Shown here: positions 22,016 to 32,365 of the stretch, piece after piece
Layout of the letters: each line of letters starts with the position of its first letter
Position numbering within the stretch: the first letter of the stretch is position 1
Assembly (NCBI GenBank): GCA_965240325.2
Contig: OZ251225.1
Span: 1,178,001 to 1,242,000, forward strand
Length of the DNA: 64,000 nt
Direction: 5' to 3'
Origin: Rebecca billardiae RCC1528
Taxonomy: Eukaryota; Haptophyta
Translations under genes and position numbers: made by a program
Notes under the pieces: model-generated
Told to the model about the DNA's origin: nothing
What the model saw: only the letters and a program-made list of their open reading frames with translations
Database searches by the model: none

Positions 22016-23329
22016 ATGCGCCTCGGCGGGCTGCTAGGAGCGCTCGTCGTGCACGTGGCCCGGCCGGGGCCGCGCTTCTCGCACCCCACGCCGCGCGCGC
22101 ACATATGGGCGAGTGCATTCCCGCCCACGCCGTCATCGCACGCGGCGGGCGTCGACGCCGAGCTTGAGGCGGACCAGGTGCGCTCCAACGTGCTCACCCG
22201 AGCCGCGCGCATCGGCGAGGGTGCGGCTGAGGCCATGCGGAAGGAGGAGCGCAAGAAGCGCGCTCTCGAAAAGGAGGCGGAGCAGGCGAGCCAATCCGAG
22301 GAGCTCGCCCAACGTGCCGAGCTCATCATCGCCAATCTCGCCACCATGAAGGAGCGGCAGACCGGCGACGGCGGCCGGCACATCCGCGTGCAGGACTGGA
22401 CCGAGGTGGACGCGGACGGCAACCCGGCGGAGCGCGTGGTGGTGATCGACGCGGGGTACAGCTCGGCGCGCGAGTGGGCAGAGGCGGCGTTCAAGAAGGC
22501 GCGGCGCATGCGCCGCGGCTCGGCCGCGCTCGTGCCCCTGATCGAGCAGTCGACGCGCGCCATTGCGGCCCTGGATGAGCTCGTGGCGCGTGCGGCCGGC
22601 GCGGCGGAGGTGAGCGGCGACGGCCTGGCCGAGGCGGTGAGCACGCTGGAGTCGCGCGCGCGCAAGCTCGGCGTCGAAGTACCCGCCGCCGACGACGACG
22701 ACGCCGACGCCGATCGGCGCGGCGGTGCGCGGCGCGGCGACGGCCGCGCCAAGGTTGGCACGGCCGGGCGCGCTCCGACCACGGGGCGCGGCTCGTCATT
22801 GCGCGAGTGGACGGGGCGTCGGTTCCTCTCGCCCGGCGGGGTGCCGATCCTCGTCGGGCGGAACAAGCGTGAGAACGAGCAGCTCTCGCTCGTCATCGCT
22901 CGGCACCCCGACGTCTGGATGCACGTGCGCGAGGCCCCGGGCGCGCACGTCGTGCTGCAGCTCTCGCGCAACGCCAAGGGCAAGCACGGCGAGCCCGAGC
23001 CCGAGGACGAGTGCGTGCAGATGGCGGCCAACCTGGCAGCATTCTACTCGGACCTGCGGCACGAGCGGAAGGCGCTCGTCACGCTCGCGAGCCCCAAGTA
23101 CCTTTGGAAGCCGAAGGGCGCGCCGCCCGGCGCGATCGGCGTGCGGCAGGTGCACGGCAGCCACGTCGCCTTCCCGATGGACGTGCCGGAGGAGTGCAAG
23201 GAGGCGCGCGCGCAGGCGCCGGACGACTGGGGCGAGACGCGCGTCGGCGACCGCGCCGGCGCGTCGGGAGCGGAGGCGCCGACGGGTGGCGGGCGCAAGC
23301 GCAAAGGAAGCAAGCGGAAGCGGGGCTGA
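22016..23329 (+). CDS. NFACT-R (DUF814) protein, plastid RqcH/Rqc2-like
   Basis: 437 residues. The C-terminal NFACT-R domain is clear: FLSPGGVPILVGRNKRENEQ (about 270), LWMH-type text HPDVWMHVREAPGAHVVLQ, FYSDLRHERKALVTLASPKY and KPKGAPPGAIGVRQ. The central block EWAEAAFKKARRMRRGSAAL matches the helical M domain of RqcH/FbpA proteins, which tail stalled nascent chains on large ribosomal subunits. The long N-terminal NFACT-N domain is absent, so this is a truncated plastid-type member. The N-terminus MRLGGLLGALVVHVA followed by ASAFPP at about residue 32 resembles a bipartite secondary-plastid signal with the ASAF motif. The hydrophobic core to motif distance is long, so targeting is only suggested. 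Lys-rich tail. Confidence 0.8.
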   Translation: MRLGGLLGALVVHVARPGPRFSHPTPRAHIWASAFPPTPSSHAAGVDAELEADQVRSNVLTRAARIGEGAAEAMRKEERKKRALEKEAEQASQSEELAQRAELIIANLATMKERQTGDGGRHIRVQDWTEVDADGNPAERVVVIDAGYSSAREWAEAAFKKARRMRRGSAALVPLIEQSTRAIAALDELVARAAGAAEVSGDGLAEAVSTLESRARKLGVEVPAADDDDADADRRGGARRGDGRAKVGTAGRAPTTGRGSSLREWTGRRFLSPGGVPILVGRNKRENEQLSLVIARHPDVWMHVREAPGAHVVLQLSRNAKGKHGEPEPEDECVQMAANLAAFYSDLRHERKALVTLASPKYLWKPKGAPPGAIGVRQVHGSHVAFPMDVPEECKEARAQAPDDWGETRVGDRAGASGAEAPTGGGRKRKGSKRKRG

Positions 23330-23670
23330 CCAGCTGGACATTGCTTCTACTGTCATTTGATAGCGTCGCGGGTGGTGGGGCGCCAGCTCTCCGTCCAGTG
23401 GACTTGTTCCGATTTGACATATTGAGTTCCGCCGGCTGCGGTCGCTCGCTTGGCTGGAAGCGTGGAAGAAGAAAATGGTAGCTGCGGAAACTCTGCTGCA
23501 AAACTTTAAACTCCGCCCTGTTTTTTCTGGTTTTTTGTGAGTAGGAGAGCGACCAACCGTCGCCCGGCCCCAGCCATCGCGCCACGCGCCACCGCTGCAC
23601 GCGTTGCGCCCACGCGCTGTGGCGCGAGCGCGCGCACGCTCAACCACCTATCAAGACCGAACGATCGGCA
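23330..23670. other. Intergenic, promoter of the CPS II gene
   Basis: 341 bp with a T-rich stretch (CCCTGTTTTTTCTGGTTTTTTG near 23515-23537) about 130 bp before the start codon. No separate gene. Confidence 0.5.
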
Positions 23671-26600
23671 ATGCAGAACGGGACACCGACCAAGGCGCCG
23701 CCGCTGCGCCACGAGGTGTCGGGGATCAAGCGGAAGTCGCCAGTCTTCTGCACGGATGACCTCCTCCGCGTCAAGCGCGCCTCACGCGTAGACAGCTTCA
23801 CCGGTATGCGCCGCCGCTGGCGGCGCGCGCATGCGGGAGCGCGCGCGCGCGCACTCCGCGCAGCGGCCCACCCGCGCGGCGACACGCCCGCCCTGCCTGC
23901 CGCCGCCCGCTGCCTCACCTGGCGCGCGCAGGCGATGCGACTGACTTCATCACGCAAGGCACGAAGGCCGAGCTGCACCTCGAGGACGGCACCGTCATGG
24001 CGGGCTGGTCGTTCGGCTCGAAGCGCTCGGTGTCAGGCGAGGTCGTGTTCAACACCGGCATGGTCGGCTACCCCGAGGCGCTGTCGGACCCGTCGTACCG
24101 GTGCGGGCGCCGCGCCGCGCGCGGGTGTCCAGCGCCGCGCCCGGCGCGGGCGCTCGCGCGCCTCCCCGCCCCCCGGGCGCGCTTCCTCGCCTCGCCACGC
24201 CGCGCGCTGAGCACGCCGGCCGGGCCCTGTGCTGCGCCGCGCTCCCCGCGCGGCCGCCGCCGCGCAGCGGCCAGCTGCTCGTGCTCACGTACCCAATCAT
24301 CGGCAACTACGGCGTGCCGCCGAGCGAGAAGAAGGACTCGTTCGGGCTGCCCGAGTACTTCGAGTCCGACGATATCCACGTGACCGCGCTGCTGGTGAGC
24401 GACTACTCGGCCGAGCCGTGCCACTGGAACCTGACGCACACGCTGGCGGCGTGGCTGCAGCGGCACAACGTGCCCGCGCTGTTCGGGCTGGACACGCGCG
24501 CGCTGACGAAGCGGATCCGCGAGAAGGGCGCGATGCTGGGCAAGATCGTCTTCGCGCCCGACACAGCCGCCTCCGTGCCGCAGGTCGACCCGAACAAGCT
24601 CAACCTGGTCGCGCAGGTGTCGACCAAGGCGCCGCGGCTGTTCGAGCCGCCGCCCTCGGTCGAGCGCCGGCTGCTCAACGGCAAGTCGGTGCGGATCGTG
24701 GCGATCGACTGCGGGATGAAGTTCAACATCATCCGGTACTTCATGAAGCAGGGCGTCGAGCTCCTCGTCGTGCCGTGGGACCACGACATCACCAGCGAGC
24801 CGTACGACGGGCTGTTCATCTCGAACGGGCCGGGCGACCCGTCGATGGTCTCCAAGGCGGTCGCGCACGTGCGGCACGCGCTCGAGGGGGACAAGCCGAT
24901 CTTCGGGATCTGCCTGGGGAACCAGATCCTCGCGCTCGCCGCGGGCGCGCGCACGTACAAGATGAAGTACGGCAACCGCGGCATGAACCAGCCGTGCGTC
25001 GACACGCGCACGGGCCGGTGCTACATCACCGCGCAGAACCACGGCTTTGCGGTCGACTCGACGTCGCTGCCGCCCGACTGGCAGCCCTTCTTCATCAACG
25101 GGAACGACCAGACGAACGAGGGGGTGATCCACCACACCAAGCCGTTCTTCTCCGTCCAGTTCCACCCCGAGGCCTCCGGCGGCCCCACCGACACCGACTT
25201 CCTCTTCGACATGTTCCTGGACAAGATCTACCTCGGCAAGCCGCCCGTCACGATCTCGTACACCGCGCCCAAGCCGTACGTGAAGAAGGTGCTGCTGCTC
25301 GGCTCGGGCGGGCTGAGCATCGGGCAGGCGGGCGAGTTCGACTACTCGGGCTCGCAGGCGATCAAGGCCCTCAAGGAGATGGGCGTGTACACCGTGCTCA
25401 TCAACCCGAACATCGCGACCGTGCAGACGTCGCACGGGCTGGCGGACAAGGTGTACTTCTACCCGCTCACGCACGACTACGTGTGCGCCGTGATCGAGAA
25501 GGAGGGCCCCGACGCGATCCTGCTGCAGTTCGGCGGGCAGACGGCGCTCAACTGCGGGATCGAGCTGGAGAAGTCGGGCGTGCTCGCCGAGCACGGCATC
25601 CAGGTGCTCGGCACCCCCGTCGACGCGATCATCGCGACGGAGGACCGCGAGATCTTCACGCAGAAGCTCGCCGAGATCAACGAGTTTGCCGCGCCCTCGG
25701 CCGCCGCCAACTCGGTCGGCGAGGCGGTGGCGGCGGCGGCGAGCATCGGGTACCCGGTGATCCTGCGCGCTGGGTTCGCGCTCGGCGGGCTCGGCTCCGG
25801 CTTCGCCAACAACGAGGAGGAGTGCCGCGAGCTCGCCACCAAGGCGTTCGCCAACTCGCCGCAGGTGCTGGTCGAGCGCTCGCTGCGAGGCTGGAAGGAG
25901 ATCGAGTACGAGGTCGTGCGCGACGGCAAGGACAACTGCATCACCGTGTGCAACATGGAGAACTTCGACCCGCTCGGGATCCACACGGGCGACTCGATCG
26001 TCGTCGCGCCCTCGCAGACCCTCTCCAACTCGGAGTACTACAAGCTCCGCTCCACCGCGATCAAGGTCGCGCGCCACCTCGGGATCGTGGGCGAGTGCAA
26101 CATCCAGTACGCGCTCGACCCGCTCTCGGAGACCTACTACATCATCGAGGTGAACGCGCGGCTCTCGCGCTCGTCCGCGCTCGCGTCGAAGGCGACGGGG
26201 TACCCGCTCGCGTACGTCGCCGCCAAGATCGCCCTCGGCGTGCCGCTCACCGAGATCCGCAACTCGGTCACGCGCAAGACGATGGCGTGCTTCGAGCCGT
26301 CGCTCGACTACGTGGTGGTCAAGATCCCGCGCTGGGACCTGCAGAAGTTTGCGCACGTGGGCAAGCTGCTCGGCTCGTCGATGAAGTCGATCGGCGAGGT
26401 GATGGCGATCGGCCGGAGCTTCCCCGAGGCGATGCAGAAGGCCATCCGCATGGCCGTGCCCAGCTGCGAGGGCTTCGAGTCCAACGCCGACGTGCGCGCA
26501 TACTCGACCGACGAGCTCGAGCAGCACCTCACCGAGGCGTCGGACCAGCGCGTGCACGTGATCGCCGAGGCGCTCAACCGCGACATGGAGGTGCAGCGCG

Positions 26601-28989
26601 TGCACGAGCTGACGCGGATCAACCACTGGTTCCTGCTCAAGCTCGCCTCGATCACGCGCATCCGGCGCACGCTCGAGCAGTTCACGTGCAACCAGCTGCC
26701 GCTGCCCACGCTGCTGTTCGCGAAGCAGAACGGCTTCAGCGACCGGCAGATTGCGCGCGCGGTCGGCGCGAGCGAGGACGAGGTGCGCGAGCTGCGCATC
26801 CGCCACGCGATCACGCCGTTCGTCAAGCAGGTGGACACGCTCGCCGCCGAGTTCCCCGCGGCGACCAACTACCTCTACATGTCGTACAACGCGACCGAGC
26901 ACGACCTCGCCTTCGACGAGCACGGCGTGATGGTGCTCGGCTGCGGCGCGTATCGCATCGGCTCGAGCGTCGAGTTTGACTGGTGCGCGGTCGGCTGCGT
27001 GCGCACGCTGCGCAAGCTGGGCCACCGCTCGATCATGGTGAACTACAACCCGGAGACCGTCTCGACGGACTACGACGAGTGCGACCGGCTCTACTTCGAG
27101 GAGCTCTCCCTCGAGCGCGTGCTCGACATCTACCAGCTCGAGACGTCGACCGGGATCATCCTCTCGGTGGGCGGCCAGATCCCAAACAACATGGCGCTCG
27201 CGCTGCACGCGCGCGACGTGACGATCCTGGGCACGAGCGCGGAGAACATCGACAACGCGGAGGACCGGTTCAAGTTCTCCAAGATCCTCGACTCGATCGG
27301 CGTGGACCAGCCCACGTGGAAGGAGCTCCGCTCCGTCGAGATGGCGAAGACGTTCTGCAAGCAGGTCGAGTACCCGTGTCTGATCCGACCGTCGTATGTG
27401 CTGAGCGGCGCCGCGATGAAGGTCGTCTTCAACGACAAGGTGCGCGGCGCGCGGCGCGGCGGCGCGTGCTGCCCCCGCCCCTCGCCGCCGCGCGCCCCGC
27501 GCGCAACCCTCACCCGCCGGGCGCCGCGCCGCCGCACGCCCCCGCAGGACCTCGAGATCTTCCTGAACAAGGCGTGCGACGTCTCGCCCGAGCACCCGGT
27601 CGTGATCTCAAAGTTCATCGAGAACGCCAAGGAGATCGAGGTGGACGCGGTCGCGGCGGGCGGGAAGGTGGTGAACTACGCGATCGCCGAGCACGTGGAG
27701 AACGCGGGCGTGCACTCGGGCGACGCGACGCTCGTGCTGCCCGCGCAGAAGCTGTACTGCGAGACCGTGCGGTGCGCGCGCGCAAGGCGCGGCGGCGCGC
27801 CGGCGCGCGACCGCGCCACGCCGCGCCACGCCGCGCCGCGCGAGCGCTGTGCCCACCCCTCCGTGCTGCCGCCGCCGCCGCCGCCGGTGCGCGCGTGCGC
27901 GCCGCGTGCGCGCAGCCGCGTGAAGCGGGTCACCTTCAAGATCGCCGAGCGCCTCAATATCTCCGGCCCGTTCAACATCCAGTTCCTCTCCAAAGACAAC
28001 CGCATCAAGGTGATCGAGTGCAACCTGCGCGCCTCGCGCACCTTCCCCTTCGTCTCCAAGACGCTCAAGGTGCGGCGCGGAGGCGGCGTGCTGGGCCGTG
28101 GGCCGCGCGGGCGGCGCGGCGCGGGCGGCGCGGCGCGGCGCGGGCGCCGTGGGCCGTGGGCCGCGCACGGGCGCGCCGTGCGTGCACCGGGCGCGCCGCG
28201 CACGGGCGCCGGGCGCGCGAGGCCTTCCGGCCGCGGCACGGCGCGCGCGCGGCCCAGCCTCTCACGCCGCGCCCGCGCACCCCGCTCGCGCGCCCGACCG
28301 CGCGCGCACAGGCGGACTTCATCGAGCTGGCGACGCGCGTGATGATCGGCGAGGCCGTCAAGCCCGCCCCCATCCACCTGCTCGAGATCGACTACGTCGG
28401 GATCAAGGCGCCGATGTTCTCCTTCACTCGGCTGCTCGGCGCCGACCCCGTGCTCGGCGTCGAGATGGCGTCGACCGGCGAGGTCGCCACCTTCGGCGAC
28501 ACGCGGCACGAGGCGATCATCACGTCGATGCGCGCGGCCGGCTTCCGCGTACCCAAGAAGTCCGTCTTCCTGTGCATCGGCCCGCTCTCCGCCAAGCTCG
28601 ACTTCATCGACCGCGCGAAGAACCTCGTGAACAAGGGCTTCACGCTGTACGCGTCCACGGGTACGCGCGACTTCCTCGCCGAGCGCGGCGTGCAGACCGA
28701 GCTGCTGCACAAGCCGTCCTCGAAGGCGAAGCCCAACTTCGAGGACTACGTGCGCGAGGGCAAGATCGACCTCGTGATCAACATCCGCGACTCGCACGCC
28801 GACACGGGCTCGCTCACCGACGGGTACAACATCCGACGCTCGGCCGTGGACAACGGCGTCACGCTCATCACCGACGTGAAGCTCGCCGGGCTGGTCGTCG
28901 CCGCGATCACCGTCGAGGCGCCAGACCCGCCCCAGGACGGCTCGGCGGCAAAGGTGAAGGTGAAAGCATGGGACGAGCTCGGCGGCTGA
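23671..28989 (+). CDS. Glutamine-dependent carbamoyl-phosphate synthase II (fused GATase + synthetase)
   Basis: Makes carbamoyl phosphate from glutamine, bicarbonate and two ATP, the first step of UMP synthesis. Six exons are inferred: 23671-23803, 23932-24100, 24268-27439, 27548-27771, 27916-28069 and 28312-28989. They sum to 1,509 residues in frame. Order: CarA-like small-subunit part, class I glutaminase with GICLGNQ (nucleophile Cys near 316) and QFHPEA, then the CarB-like half from about 440 ([19 protein letters not shown]). The second synthetase half is near 988 ([17 protein letters not shown]), and a C-terminal MGS-like regulatory domain begins near 1365 ([13 protein letters not shown]). 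No ATCase or DHOase follows, so this is not an animal-type CAD. There is no transit peptide, suggesting a cytosolic enzyme. The nucleophile Cys is intact, so it should use glutamine. Confidence 0.95.
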
Positions 28990-29506
28990 GCAGCTGGCGC
29001 GCGCACGCGTCGCGTCGCCGTCTGCGCCGCCGAGATTCCACGTAGGGCGACGATCGTGGCCGTCTTGCCTCTTGGTCACCAACTAGTGGTCGTGCGCGCC
29101 ACGCGTGCCGCACTACAAGCAGCCGTAGCTGATCATTGGCGCGCACGGGCCGTGCGGCGGCGCGCGCGTGATCCGCAAACTTGGAAGTGGCAGTATATTG
29201 TAGTATGTAGTAGGTACGCATGCACACCCGACGACGGACGCGGGACGAGCAGGTCTGCAGCGTTAGCTACTCATGCCTCATACTCATGCATAGTCATAGC
29301 TGCGCCGACTCGGAGTCACTCAGGCGGACGCGGAGTGACTCGGTCTCGGACTCGGACTGCCGTAACTCAATCAAATAATCTGATATGAACTGCCGTTAGC
29401 ACTGCGGACTGGTCAGTCAGTAGGACTTCATTACTACTACCATGCATGCAAGCAGCACAGCACACTATACTCGCGTCACATACTGCTGCAGATCGACCTC
29501 GCCGGA
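28990..29506. other. No supported gene; short GGAGTGACTC-type repeats
   Basis: Includes interspersed near-repeats of GACTCGGAGTCACTC (about 29307-29360) and otherwise ordinary intergenic DNA between convergent genes. Confidence 0.5.
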
Positions 29507-29731
29507 CTAAGCGCCCAGCGCGCCTGCCAGCGCGGAGCGCCTTGCGGCGGGCTTGCCCTTGGCCTTGGGCTTGAAGAACATCTGAACGGTCGCACTAGGC
29601 CTAGCGCCTGTGAGTGTGACTTGCGGGCGGGTCTTGGCGTTCACTGAGGATGAGATCCGTGAGATGAGCGGCTTGTCGGCGAGCTCGGACACAACGTGGT
29701 CGGCAATCGTGTCGAGGAACTGGACGCGCAC
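29507..29731 (-). CDS. Candidate downstream exon or small protein with a Lys-rich tail
   Basis: 74 codons with protein-like text (RVQFLDTIADHVVSELADKP, then ATVQMFFKPKAKGKPAARR). QMFFKPK is loosely reminiscent of a PCNA-interacting peptide. It lies 40 bp beyond the stop of the zinc-finger/AP2-like gene on the same strand and could be its last exon. I found no donor/acceptor pair with compatible phase, so the link is unproven. No ATG at its start. Confidence 0.25.
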   Translation of the reverse strand: MRVQFLDTIADHVVSELADKPLISRISSSVNAKTRPQVTLTGARPSATVQMFFKPKAKGKPAARRSALAGALGA

Positions 29732-29771
29732 AGGCCGCTGGCATCACCCGGGCATCCGGCCGTTCAGCCGG

Positions 29772-30947
29772 TCAGCCACCGCGCCGCGTGGCTGCGCGCT
29801 CGGCAAGCGCGTACGTGAGCGCGGCCTCCTCCGCAGTTGCAAAGGAGCCCAGCGACTTGCGCTTGCCGCCGTTGGGGCCCCGCGGTCCCTTCGGCACGCT
29901 GAATGGCAGCTTGGCACTGCCGCACACCACGTGCGCGTAGCCGCTCTGGTTGCTGGCGCGCTCGAGGACGATGCCCTCCCGCTCGGCGTACTGCAGCACC
30001 TCGTGCGCGCTCGGTGCGTCCGCCATCATCTCCTCCACCGTGCGCTTGCGCGCGTAGTTGCGCCGCTCGCGCGTGGTGGGCTGGCGGACCTTCTGTGGAA
30101 GTGCCCGACACTCGTTCTCTTTGCCTTCGATCGTCGCCGCGTGGAATCCCAAGTTGGGCTCCCACCCGCCCTTTGCGGCGGGCGGAGCCGGCATGGGTGG
30201 CACGGCGTTGACTGGAGGCGGGGCGTCGGGCACGGGATGCACGGCAGCGATGGGCACTGCTGGCGGCTCTGCCATGGTCGGCGTCGCGACAGGCGCGCAC
30301 GTCGATGGCACCGTGCTCGAAGCACCGCAGCACGGCTTCACGTCCGCGACACTTGCGGAGATGGCGCCCGCCGTGGCCGGGGCGGCAGCAGCCGCAGGCA
30401 AGGCCGCCGACGGCGTGGGCACGGGAGGAGCGACGGCCGGGGGCGGCGGCGCGGGCGCCGGTCGGTTGGAAGCCGTCTTGGGGAGCCACTTGGATAAGGG
30501 CTGGAGTGGCGTGCCAGCAGGCACGTACCACACCCTGCGAGCCACATCCCAGCGCGCTCCGAGCGCCTTGGCCGCATCCTTCTCGCTGTACGGGCAGCAC
30601 AGATCAACTGACGTCTCCGCGAGGGGCCCTGTCGGCTCGGTCGGGGCGGCGGACTCGTCGTGTGATTGGAGTGGTGGAAGGCCGCAGAGTTCTCGGCGCG
30701 CGGCCGTGTCGTTCGGTGGGCCCCATCGCATCGTGGACTTGCAGCCGCGCTTCTTGTAGAAGCTGCAGCCCCAGAACATCCCGCGCGAGCCCGGCTTGGG
30801 AAGCATCACTCCGCCGCACGCACGGCACGCCAGCGGATCTGTCGCTGGGCAGGAGCACATGCGTGGGTCCATGCTGTCGCTGCCGCCGCAGACGCAGCGC
30901 AGGGTCCACATGACGAATCGCGCGTCCGTGTCTTGCGAGATCTGCAT
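29772..30947 (-). CDS. Topoisomerase-type zinc finger + DUF5710 + AP2-like protein
   Basis: 391 residues from the ATG at 30947. First comes a four-cysteine finger of the type found at topoisomerase I C-termini: CRACGGVM, then GMFWGCSFYKKRGC (about residues 37-66). Next is a DUF5710 module: YSEKDAAKALGARWDVARR followed by VWYVPAG (about 115-150). A long Pro/Ala-rich linker follows, and the C-terminus resembles a plant AP2/ERF-type DNA-binding domain (GYAHVVCG, LGSFATAEEAALTYALAER). Each piece separately suggests nucleic-acid binding. The combination points to a DNA-binding or DNA-repair-associated protein, but the function is unknown. The 5' side abuts one arm of a large inverted repeat. Confidence 0.65.
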   Translation of the reverse strand: MQISQDTDARFVMWTLRCVCGGSDSMDPRMCSCPATDPLACRACGGVMLPKPGSRGMFWGCSFYKKRGCKSTMRWGPPNDTAARRELCGLPPLQSHDESAAPTEPTGPLAETSVDLCCPYSEKDAAKALGARWDVARRVWYVPAGTPLQPLSKWLPKTASNRPAPAPPPPAVAPPVPTPSAALPAAAAAPATAGAISASVADVKPCCGASSTVPSTCAPVATPTMAEPPAVPIAAVHPVPDAPPPVNAVPPMPAPPAAKGGWEPNLGFHAATIEGKENECRALPQKVRQPTTRERRNYARKRTVEEMMADAPSAHEVLQYAEREGIVLERASNQSGYAHVVCGSAKLPFSVPKGPRGPNGGKRKSLGSFATAEEAALTYALAERAATRRGG

Positions 30948-31434
30948 CGTGCCGGGGTTGACGTGCGGCCGTCGGACGGAGTGGACGACCCAACTTCGAA
31001 CTTTGAATTCAAAATCTGGACGTGAAAGTGGCGACCGGCCGGAACCTACGATCAACCAATGAACCAAAGGACCTTTGGATCAAAGGAATAGAAGAGAGAT
31101 AGGACGGCAACTCCCAGTGTGCGCCGGAGACCGAGGTCATGGTACCGACTCCATCGTGCCGGGGGCCGAGGGCCGCTGAGTTCCGAGCGACGCCGAGGCC
31201 GCCCCCTCCCTCCCGCTCCCGAGCGCCGCTCCGCCGCGGGCGTGCACGCCGCCAATTCGACGCGCGCGGCGCTGCCATGCTGTCGACGCTTCAACCGGGT
31301 CGTCGGTCGACTGCCGCCGCGCCCGCGCCCGCCGCCGAGCCCACCGGGTGCGCCACGCGCCGCGCGGCACGCGCGGGCGCCGAACCGACCGGCGCCGCCG
31401 CGAGCGCCCGCGTGAGGGGCGAGAGAGGGGGAAA

Positions 31435-31505
31435 TTCGCGGGTGTTAAGCTTTGAATGTGGGGTTGGGTCCACCGAGCCCCCACACAGACCTTAACACCC
31501 GCGAA
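31435..31505 (+). repeat. Hairpin unit 1 (15-bp perfect stem)
   Basis: TTCGCGGGTGTTAAG (31435-31449) pairs with CTTAACACCCGCGAA (31491-31505). Preceded by GAGAGAGGGGG. Mirrored in the right arm at about 32778-32848. Confidence 0.9.
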
Positions 31506-31617
31506 AATGTCCCCAGACCGTGCGCTCACGACGCGCGTATGCTACCTTCCTGAGTGCAACAAAGCTGGTTGTGCTCCTCTGCGAGCGCCGTCGCCTGAGT
31601 CGAGAGAGCGGATATTT

Positions 31618-31684
31618 CGCGGGTGTCTTCGTTTGGGCAAGGCCCCTTGCTACTACTCTCGGCATACATGCCCGAAGACCCGCG
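31618..31684 (+). repeat. Hairpin unit 2 (bulged stem)
   Basis: CGCGGGTGTCTTCG (31618-31631) pairs with CGAAGACCCGCG (31673-31684) apart from a two-base bulge. Preceded by GAGAGAGCGGATATTT, the same lead-in as the other units. Confidence 0.75.
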
Positions 31685-31800
31685 TTCTAGCGTGCGGGGC
31701 GCGAGCAGACCACGACGCGCACACGCGGCGCGCCTTGGCACAATGCACCTGGCCATGCGACGCCTGCGCGAGCGTCGTCCGAGGCGAGAGAGGGGGCTAT

Positions 31801-31869
31801 TCGCGGGTGTCTTTGCTTCTTTGGAGGGTTGTGTCCATGCCCTTGGCACACACGCCTTAACACCCGCGA
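31801..31869 (+). repeat. Hairpin unit 3 (10-bp stem)
   Basis: TCGCGGGTGT (31801-31810) pairs with ACACCCGCGA (31860-31869). Preceded by GCGAGAGAGGGGGCTAT. The three units are spaced about 180 bp apart, like degenerate tandem copies. Confidence 0.75.
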
Positions 31870-31917
31870 TTTGTGCGAAGAGCGCGCTCTCACGACAGCG
31901 CGCGCTCACGGCAGCGT

Positions 31918-32365
31918 CGTAGACAAGCGAATGCAGGCTGCCTAGCCCCAACCAGCGTTCGGCACTGACGATATCGACGATGCCACTGAGCCGCGGTCGG
32001 AGAGAGACGATGGCAATCACCTGGGTCAGACTGTAGCCTCTAGACTCGGCACAAACATCAGAGGCTTCGGACTAGCTGCTAGGCAGCGTGCGCAACGATA
32101 TATCGGATGTTCGGTCTATGATGAAGTGATTGCGCAGCGCAGGCCTAGTCCCGCCTGATACGGGCCACTCGGCCGCATCATGCCATTCATGGCATCGGTC
32201 GATACGAATGGCACGCGCATGTCTACTGCAGGTTTCTCTGAAGAGGATACGAGCATCTGCCCGCGTTGGGCGACGCTCTCCAGGCTCTAGCGCGTTCGAG
32301 GATGGCGCAGTTGCTGTAGGCGGTGCTCGCAGCTAGGCGAGTCCTCCACGACGCGTGGCGCGCGC
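31918..32365. other. 448-bp spacer of the large inverted repeat
   Basis: Unique, less GC-rich DNA between the arms with no convincing gene. It contains short local palindromes such as GCCATTCATGGC near 32180. Confidence 0.6.

Larger units (their letters stand above)
31085..31917 (+). repeat. Large inverted repeat, left arm (about 830 bp)
   Basis: Reverse complement of about 32366-33190 at roughly 99% identity by inspection (for example the differences near 31722, 31828 and 31857). The inner boundary is sharp at 31917; the outer boundary near 31085 fades over about 50 bp with small indels. It contains three spaced hairpin units built on CGCGGGTGT/ACACCCGCG. Overlapping open frames are present in both strands but are duplicated with the repeat and carry no known domain. 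Confidence 0.93.

Noticed and set aside
24229-26979. 916-codon plus-strand frame overlapping CPS II in another frame
   Set aside because: Composition is Arg/Ala/Gly without motifs and it overlaps the real frame throughout.
24068-27595. 1,175-codon minus-strand frame opposite the CPS II gene
   Set aside because: The plus strand encodes an unmistakable carbamoyl-phosphate synthase; the minus frame is an Arg/His/Val-rich shadow.
31456-31860. 134-codon frames duplicated in both arms of the large inverted repeat
   Set aside because: They exist only because the DNA is repeated; no domain is seen and overlapping frames on both strands compete. A coding role cannot be excluded without transcripts.
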